Source: Micromussa lordhowensis (Eukaryota > Cnidaria > Anthozoa > Scleractinia > Lobophylliidae). Taken from it: 64,000 nucleotides of DNA. The position numbers and the translations under genes were made by a program. This document shows positions 59,301 through 64,000 of the stretch, piece after piece; positions within the stretch are counted from its first letter, which is position 1; every line of letters begins with the position of its first letter. The notes beneath the pieces were generated by a model. That model did no database searches, was not told the DNA's origin, and saw nothing but the letters and a program-made list of their open reading frames with translations. The stretch spans positions 27,186,948-27,250,947 of the forward strand of contig OZ026597.1 in NCBI GenBank assembly GCA_964020085.1. The letters run 5' to 3'.

Positions 59301-62300
59301 CAGGGGGTAAATTTCTAAAGAAACTGCGGTGCTGCGTCGGTGGGAAGTATTACAAGATAATTTGGTTTTATCACCTGAGTCGATAATGTGAATTGGCCAC
59401 CGTAAAGAGATTCGAAAGCTGACGTTCGCACTTCGTCACTCCGACGAAGGGCTAACGGCTTTCGAATCTCTTTACGGTGGCCAATTCACATCATCAACTC
59501 AGTTGATAAAACCAAATTATATTTAATAGTTAAGTTAACAAAATGTATTGTAGCACTTTTTTATAAAATAATTGACCCACTACGCGCGCTCTCATTGGTC
59601 GATAGGTGTGTTTAGATGAGAGTATGTAAACACAAGTTGTGACGTTTGTGATTCGCGCGTATTTTGAGAATAAATTTATAAAAGCAACAGAGCACTTTTT
59701 CCGTCTTTATATAGCTCGTCTAAACACTCGGAGGGTTGGGAGAATTCTCGAAAGTTATGCAAACCCGAGACGGTTTCTCGCGCTTACAACAATTAACACA
59801 ATCTGCCGCCAGCTCTGATTAAGGCCCGTTCAAACGGTCATGGTAGTTGATGATAGTTTCAACTATCATTCACTATCATTGACTATCATGTTTGCGATCA
59901 AACGGTCCATGATAGTTCATGATAGTTTGCCGAAATCACGCCATGTGCTAGCGTCGCTAACTGGTACTTAGTCTGCTACCGCGTGTGATTGTAGACAAAT
60001 ATGGCGGGGCTTTGAATTTCGTGACGAAAATGGCTGTGTAAAATATCAGCCAAGAAGAGCATGCAATTCACTTTGACTTACCTCCAGTTCTTTCTTCGCT
60101 TTTCCAGTTACATCCCGATTGTGGTAGTCATCGCAAAAAATGTTCCACAAACATGGCCGGGCCTCGTACTCATCTATTAGGTTGCATATCAAACTACCAC
60201 TCCACTTCTCGTTGCCTGTTTTTTTAGATTTTTTCGTTTTTCTTACTTTCTCGCTTTCTGCGTCATTGTCGTCCGAATATTCGTCCAAATTATTGCTTTG
60301 TTGTTCTTCACAGTACAGGACGATGGCAATGTGGTAGCCATACTGCACAGTGAGCCTGCCTAGGTTACCCCCGCTGACCGAAAAACTATCGCACACTATC
60401 ATCCGCTCGGTCAAACGGAAAAAACTATCATGAACTATCATGTTGAATTTGAACATGTCCAAACTGCATGATAGTTGGTGATAGTTGGTAATAGTGAATG
60501 ATAGTTCGTGTTCAAACGTGCGTGACAGTTGAAACTATCATCGACTATCATCAACTATCATGACCGTTTGAACGGGCCTGAATTAGTTCATTCAACTCTT
60601 TGTATGTCACGAAAACACTACACTGTGATTTTCACCTGGCGTCTTGTGCTTGTGCTAATTCATTCCTTGCAAACTCAAAGTCTTTGACGACTACAGCTTC
60701 TTGATTGTTTCCTTCTGGAGCCGCAGAAGTACTCATCTTTCTCGTTTTGACTTCTTTTGGATGGTTTAACCTACAATACAATCAACAATGCATTTGGCGC
60801 AGAAAGGAAACATAAATTGCGAGTTTCGACCCGCAAGAAATACATAAAAACAAGAAGATAAAAGTAGTTGGAAGCACAGACAAGAGGCTGATAAGCATTG
60901 TAAAAACTTTGTCGCCCCTTGTCACTGTAGTCACATGTACATGCACGAGTACCTACTTTTTAATTCGCACAAACACGATCGAGACTTTTGTAATGTTAAC
61001 AGAAGATTGGATTTGAAAATCGACAAATATTCCTAGGTCCGTTTCTGGTGTTTTCAAGAAAAAAAAGGCGAACAATTATAATTTTAAAGAAAAAGAACAT
61101 ACACGCACAAAATAAAAACCCTTTTTATGTACCTGAAAAAGTGATCACCTCCAATGACAACACGGTCGGCCTGAAAGCAAGATAATGTGGATGAGAAAAG
61201 CAATGAACTGGGAAATACACTATTATGCTACCAGCAGATATTACTCACAAAACAACAGTCAATTTGCGATCACTTACATGATGAAGTACTGTTTCTTCCA
61301 CAATCAGCTGACCATTGACGTACGTCGGCGCATCTCCTGAAACGAACAAATTACGACGCAAATTACACCATTTGCATTCGTGCAGACACCTGTTTTGAAC
61401 ACGAATAAGTGATAGCTCACAATAAGCTGTATCGGTATCGATTTAGTTGCAAAGTCGACACCAAACTTCATTCAAGTTGGGAGAATTTGGTCTATATCTC
61501 CGGCTTGGCGGTTTTCCTGAGATAATTATTCTATTGGCTTACTTCCCTGGAATTTTTGAAAGCTTGGGAATCGATCAGTGCTGGAGATTGAACTGAGGTA
61601 AGTAAGTAATTTACCTATTGGCGATACAGTAACCTTGTCTCCCTCATTTCGTAAGACACTGAAAAAAGAAATAAGCAAATTTAAATAAACACAATTTTAC
61701 CTGCGCTAGAACAGAAGATCTTTAAAAAAAAGAGCTCTTTTATTTCTCAGACCTACCAATGAGATTCTGCCACAAGAGCACCATTCAGTTTAATATCATG
61801 ATCATGCTGACCTACTGTTGTCTCCCCTACAAACAAGAAATTTGATTAAAAAGCAGTTAGCTGGTTTGGATTTTGTTGTTGATTGGTTAAAAAACTACAC
61901 GTTCACTCTCATTGGTTAAAGCACGAATCACGTTTAAATGTACGTCACTGGTCCGAGTTCTTCGTCTCAACACAAGATACGATAGGAAGCTCCCATCTTG
62001 GTACGGGACAGGCGGTTATTGTGGGGTAGTAAAGCGTGAAGTTGGCGCTATCATTTCCTTGTCTAAATGAAACACTGATCAAAACTGGTTCACTCTCTAC
62101 AAACGACACTCCACTGTAGATTTACCGCATACCTTCTTTCAGCATGTACAGCAACATTTCCGACAGCTGAGGGTCTTCGTTTAAATTGACAAGATTTGGT
62201 AATCGGTTATCCACCTTAAACGAGATGCCCGCTTTCTGCAAGACAACGAAACAACAGTTTTAATAGACTAAAAAACACGAACCAAAAAAAAAAACCCGGT

Positions 62301-62837
62301 GCATCAGGTTTGAAAATCTTCTTTAAATATCTTCACATTCGCATTACCTTCAGTTTTTCTGCCTCTTCCAGTTTTCTCCTTTCCGTCAATGCAAGTTTTT
62401 CTTGCCAGTTCCTTGATGTTGAAGCGGAGAAAGAAGAATTACATTTTGTATTACATAAATCCCCGACTTTGCCATGTGAAAGACTCGCTGCCGCGAAATT
62501 CCCAAGGTTAACTCACCGAGTTGACTCAGCCAGAAGATATTGGGTTTCTTTGAGTTTCTCTCTCAACAGAGCAACTTCTGCCAGAGCTATTGCACTTATC
62601 TTCTGGTTGCCGTCTCCATGAGAAAGCTTTAGTCTCTCGATTTCAGCTTTCAACTCTGGCAAGAAAAAAATAAACTACATCAGTCTTAAGTACTTATACC
62701 ACTCTTGCACCTAATCAAAGTTGTAACGCGATTATAAAACATCATTAGCGCGTGCGAACTGTTTCCAACAAACCTCTTATGATCTGTGCATTGGGATCCT
62801 CATTGATAACCGCTCTGTTAACAATTGTACGGGCTCT
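50386..62837 (-). CDS. KIF14: Kinesin-3 KIF14 orthologue, 3' part
   Basis: KIF14 acts at the midbody in cytokinesis. I read 29 exons, 5' to 3': 62774-62837, 62517-62655, 62348-62411, 62133-62235, 61757-61826, 61615-61658, 61278-61336, 61133-61170, 60636-60770, 59182-59266, 59029-59103, 58629-58715, 58433-58498, 57989-58090, 57790-57862, 57298-57383, 57045-57080, 56579-56683, 56378-56487, 55894-55964, 55519-55692, 55172-55252, 54224-54340, 53647-53825, 53051-53188, 52156-52299, 51456-51536, 51213-51372, 50386-50958. The neck reads RARTIVN then AVINEDPNAQIIREL, followed by LPNLVNLNEDPQLSEMLLYM, an FHA domain, KDFEFARNELAQAQ, a coiled coil, and a tail with VWSLDKFQSALEQMRELY and DPFNDPDDKWEKD. 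All match human KIF14 in order (from memory). About 1086 codons are present. The motor is outside the window. The junction between the exons at 51456 and 51213 breaks phase. Confidence 0.92.
52365..52690. mobile_element. Head-to-head pair of tRNA-Thr-like SINEs
   Basis: A 74-bp tRNA-like sequence on the minus strand (52394-52467) and a near-identical one on the plus strand (52563-52636) face outward. Each has acceptor arms GGCTTTG and CAAAGCC, the A box TAGCTCAGTTGG and a B box. The right copy has GGTTCGAATCC; the left has one change. The anticodon position reads GGT, but the base before it is C rather than T. Identical tails (cctgaaaatgtttccaggtc, gtagtgttatggctgcattc) extend both ways. The unit lies in a KIF14 intron. 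Confidence 0.75.
52785..52912. mobile_element. Palindromic MITE, copy 2
   Basis: AAAAACGTTCCCTGGCTAAAA is mirrored by TTTTAGTCAGAGGACGTTTTT. Inner CAAGCTTTCGACTG pairs imperfectly with CGAAAGCTTG. It belongs to the family seen at 39322-39496. Confidence 0.75.
54653..55149. mobile_element. Pogo/Tigger-like nonautonomous element
   Basis: CAGTGAAACCTCTATTAAGC at the left end is mirrored by CTTAATAGAGGTTTTACTG at the right, each flanked by TA. Several internal repeats of TTAAGCGGACAC follow. These ends are typical of pogo/Tigger Tc1-mariner elements. At 497 bp it has no transposase. It lies in the KIF14 intron between the exons at 54224 and 55172. Confidence 0.8.
56090..56310 (-). mobile_element. 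tRNA-derived SINE
   Basis: On the minus strand it starts AGGGATGGTGCAGTGGTGAG, has the B box GGGTTCGATTCC, then continues with ATATATGTGGGTTGAGTTTG and an end rich in CCGGTTTTCC. The tail matches the fragment at 19800-19890. This head-and-tail layout is a common cnidarian SINE (from memory). Confidence 0.7.
57540..57686. mobile_element. Young 147-bp palindromic MITE
   Basis: Nearly the whole element is one inverted repeat. GGTGCGTTCCTTTGGTGTGA continues through GATCCGGATC and is mirrored at the right with few mismatches. CCTAG flanks both ends (57535-57539 and 57687-57691), which looks like a 5-bp target duplication. It lies in a KIF14 intron. Confidence 0.8.
58226..58243 (+). repeat. Poly-G run
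   Basis: A run of about 18 G bases lies in a KIF14 intron. Its exact length is likely to be unreliable in any assembly. Confidence 0.7.
59358..59519. mobile_element. Hairpin MITE
   Basis: TAATTTGGTTTTATC at 59358 is mirrored by GATAAAACCAAATTA ending at 59519. The inner arms, AATTGGCCACCGTAAAGAG and GATTCGAAAGC with their complements, are near-perfect. Confidence 0.85.
59559..59790 (+). mobile_element. Truncated foldback element, copy 2
   Basis: The sequence TATAAAATAATTGACCCACTAC through CGGAGGGTTGGGAGAATTCTCGAAAGTTATGC matches the left half of the element at 42380-42795. The right half is missing. Confidence 0.7.
59822..60579. mobile_element. Inverted-repeat element carrying a MADF-domain exon
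   Basis: AGGCCCGTTCAAACGGTCATG at 59822-59842 is exactly mirrored at 60559-60579. Inside each end, the motif ATGATAGT/ACTATCAT is repeated several times with changing spacing. On the minus strand between the ends lies a frame with a MADF-type domain (see 60082-60462). No clear target duplication is seen. The element sits in the KIF14 intron between the exons at 59182 and 60636. Confidence 0.75.
60082..60462 (-). CDS. MADF-domain protein fragment within a mobile element
   Basis: The minus-strand frame contains LICNLIDEYEARPCLWN, then DDYHNRDVTGKAKKELE. This fits the MADF (Myb/SANT-like) DNA-binding fold: L-I-x-x-I/V, P-x-L-W, D-Y-x-x-R. The reading after KKELE meets a perfect GTAAGT donor at 60081, so this looks like one exon of a spliced gene; without splicing the frame runs on to a stop at 60046. 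An acidic, Ser/Asp-rich and then Lys-rich stretch precedes the domain. MADF proteins accompany Harbinger-type transposases, which suggests an origin, but no transposase is present. The start codon is not certain. Confidence 0.55.
61133..62235 (-). other. FHA domain of the KIF14 orthologue
   Basis: The exons 62133-62235, 61757-61826, 61615-61658, 61278-61336 and 61133-61170 encode a forkhead-associated domain. It runs from the linker VNLNEDPQLSEMLLYMLKEG through TTVGQHDHDIKLNG, LVAESHCVLRNEGD and APTYVNGQ to VVIGGDHFFRLNHP. FHA domains bind phosphothreonine peptides. The TYVNG loop Asn is present. The usual Gly-Arg near the start is Gly-Gln, and the Ser-x-x-His feature is reduced to ESHC, so phosphopeptide binding is uncertain. 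Confidence 0.9.
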
Positions 62838-63039
62838 CTGAGCATATTTGAAAACAGTTAAGAAAAAAAGCAAAAAATGCTTCATTTGTTGGTAAATTTG
62901 AGTTTTACAACAGATGAATAGCTTTAATGGAGAAGCACACAGTACAAACAGTAAGCTTTGAACATGATAACCTTCGTATTAGGTAAATACCACAATTGTT
63001 TGATTAAGCGCTCTTATGCCAATAAGCACTGCCCCTCGA

Positions 63040-63200
63040 TTGAAGTAATCAGCTGGGGTGCCCGTGACCCCCTCTTTTGTAAGCCTTTTTAAAGCAAACA
63101 ACCTAAAACAGTTGGCGAAAACGACATGACAATCTGGTGAGTACCCTCACTTTGACACAGTGTGACCCCCCTTTGAAAAATCCTGGCTACACCCCTGGTT
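63040..63200 (+). repeat. Dispersed repeat, copy 2
   Basis: The stretch ggggtgcccgtgaccccctc, tttgtaagcctttttaaagc and acagttggcgaaaa is the reverse complement of 44895-44975 with scattered changes. Confidence 0.65.
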
Positions 63201-63680
63201 ATCTACTTAATACGTGCCATGCATTTCGGTAAGCTTACTTCTAACCCTCCCTATACCGTGGTGGTATTTTTGGTATTTAATGTATATTAGTAGTTTTTAT
63301 TTTCATTTTTTTTATTCTTTTCGCCTTTATGGACAGTCGACCACATACATTATACCCCCCCCCCCACCCCCACAACACAATACGCTCCCATTTTTTCCAA
63401 TATTGCTATCCAAGATACCAAGTTTAGTTTCAATAGCAGTGAGTTGGGAAATATTTATTTTGTCAGTTAGAGTTAATTTGTAAATGGCTTTACCAAGTTC
63501 ACAGTTTGCAACATGGAAACTCTAGAGATGTCAGGTAAAAAAAGTGAAATTATCGCCCTGCCCCAAATAAGTACACACCCCTTATTTAGCTACCAAGTTT
63601 AAGAAGCACCACAGGTGCTAAAATCTGATGAGACTGGTCAGCAAATGGACAGATGTTTTTAGTCTGATTTTGAATAACAG

Positions 63681-63905
63681 GTGTCTGTAAAAGGATATCG
63701 TAATGTGCTCAGAGATTCTCCAAATGAAGTGCTTGCAGGACTGATATTTGCTATCATGGCTGTTTTGGAGTTTCCACCCAAACTGTCTTTTAGTAACCTG
63801 TCAAGGGAAATAACAGCGTTTAATTCTGACTTGTCCTTTGTGCAACAAGTCGAAATGAGGGAGAAGTTGTGGGCTTATGATCACTGCAGAGATACAGCGG
63901 TCTAG
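63681..63905 (+). other. Unrecognised coding-like fragment
   Basis: A frame of 74 codons follows a plausible acceptor (aataacag). It reads [20 protein letters not shown] and later [17 protein letters not shown], then stops. The composition looks protein-like, but I do not recognise the family. It may be a remnant exon or part of a mobile element inside the KIF14 intron, on the opposite strand. Confidence 0.3.
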
Positions 63906-64000
63906 TCTGACGTCTTTGGCATCACACTTATGGAATAACACCCTGTGGTCATCTCAGGGGGAACCCTCAACTTTTTGTTGCTTCAGTCCACATCAATCAA

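Larger units (their letters stand above)
62838..64000 (-). other. KIF14 intron running off the window
   Basis: The acceptor before the exon at 62837 has a branch-like CTTAAC and a T-rich tract. No upstream motor exon (for example one ending L-R-Y-A) is recognised before base 64000. The region holds a dispersed repeat at 63040-63200, a C-run at 63355-63372, and an unrecognised plus-strand frame at 63681-63905. Confidence 0.6.

Noticed and set aside
60140..60337. Plus-strand frame of 65 codons
   Set aside because: It is the antisense shadow of the MADF-domain exon.
62838..62860. Extension of the first KIF14 exon into an apparent K-Y-A-Q, similar to the kinesin R-Y-A motif
   Set aside because: No acceptor lies upstream. 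A pyrimidine tract with a branch-like CTTAAC fits an acceptor just before RARTIVN, so the match is probably chance.
1..64000. CRISPR array, operon, riboswitch or phage structure
   Set aside because: The window is spliced animal DNA. Tandem repeats are minisatellite-like without unique spacers, and no bacterial-type signals are present.

Overview
The window is nuclear DNA from an animal, most likely an anthozoan cnidarian such as a stony coral (inference). The support is AT-rich sequence, many small spliced exons, protein families found in animals, and dense short inverted-repeat and tRNA-derived elements of the kind common in cnidarian genomes. Nothing looks bacterial, organellar or viral.

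Layout. Bases 1-1030 are a minisatellite of 10/20-bp units. Bases 1581-37813 (+) hold one large gene that I reconstruct as 56 coding exons (6258 nt with stop, 2085 codons, frame kept at every junction). It is a centrosomin-family scaffold, orthologous to vertebrate CDK5RAP2/myomegalin, with an N-terminal CM1 motif and a C-terminal CM2-like segment. Bases 39531-40352 (-) and 47923-48741 (+) are two intronless, divergently oriented TMEM163-like six-pass membrane protein genes. Bases 50386-62837 (-) hold the 3' part of a kinesin-3 gene, best matched to KIF14: neck, FHA domain and coiled-coil tail in 29 exons. The motor exons must lie beyond base 64000.

The genes are not an operon. The scaffold and KIF14 gene both act in mitosis (centrosome and cytokinesis), but their proximity may be chance. 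The first TMEM163-like gene is tail-to-tail with the scaffold gene, and the second is tail-to-tail with KIF14.

Introns and intergenic DNA are full of mobile elements. They include TTAA-flanked inverted-repeat elements, a pogo/Tigger-like element with TA duplication, several foldback elements (some nested in one another), single SINEs, two head-to-head SINE pairs, and an inverted-repeat element carrying a MADF-domain exon with an intact splice donor. I found no clear new biological system. The most unusual observations are the exon-by-exon repeat organisation of the scaffold, the expanded S-N-L-L repeat in its second half, the divergent SINE dimers, the MADF-bearing element, and an unresolved reading-frame break near the 3' end of the KIF14 gene.
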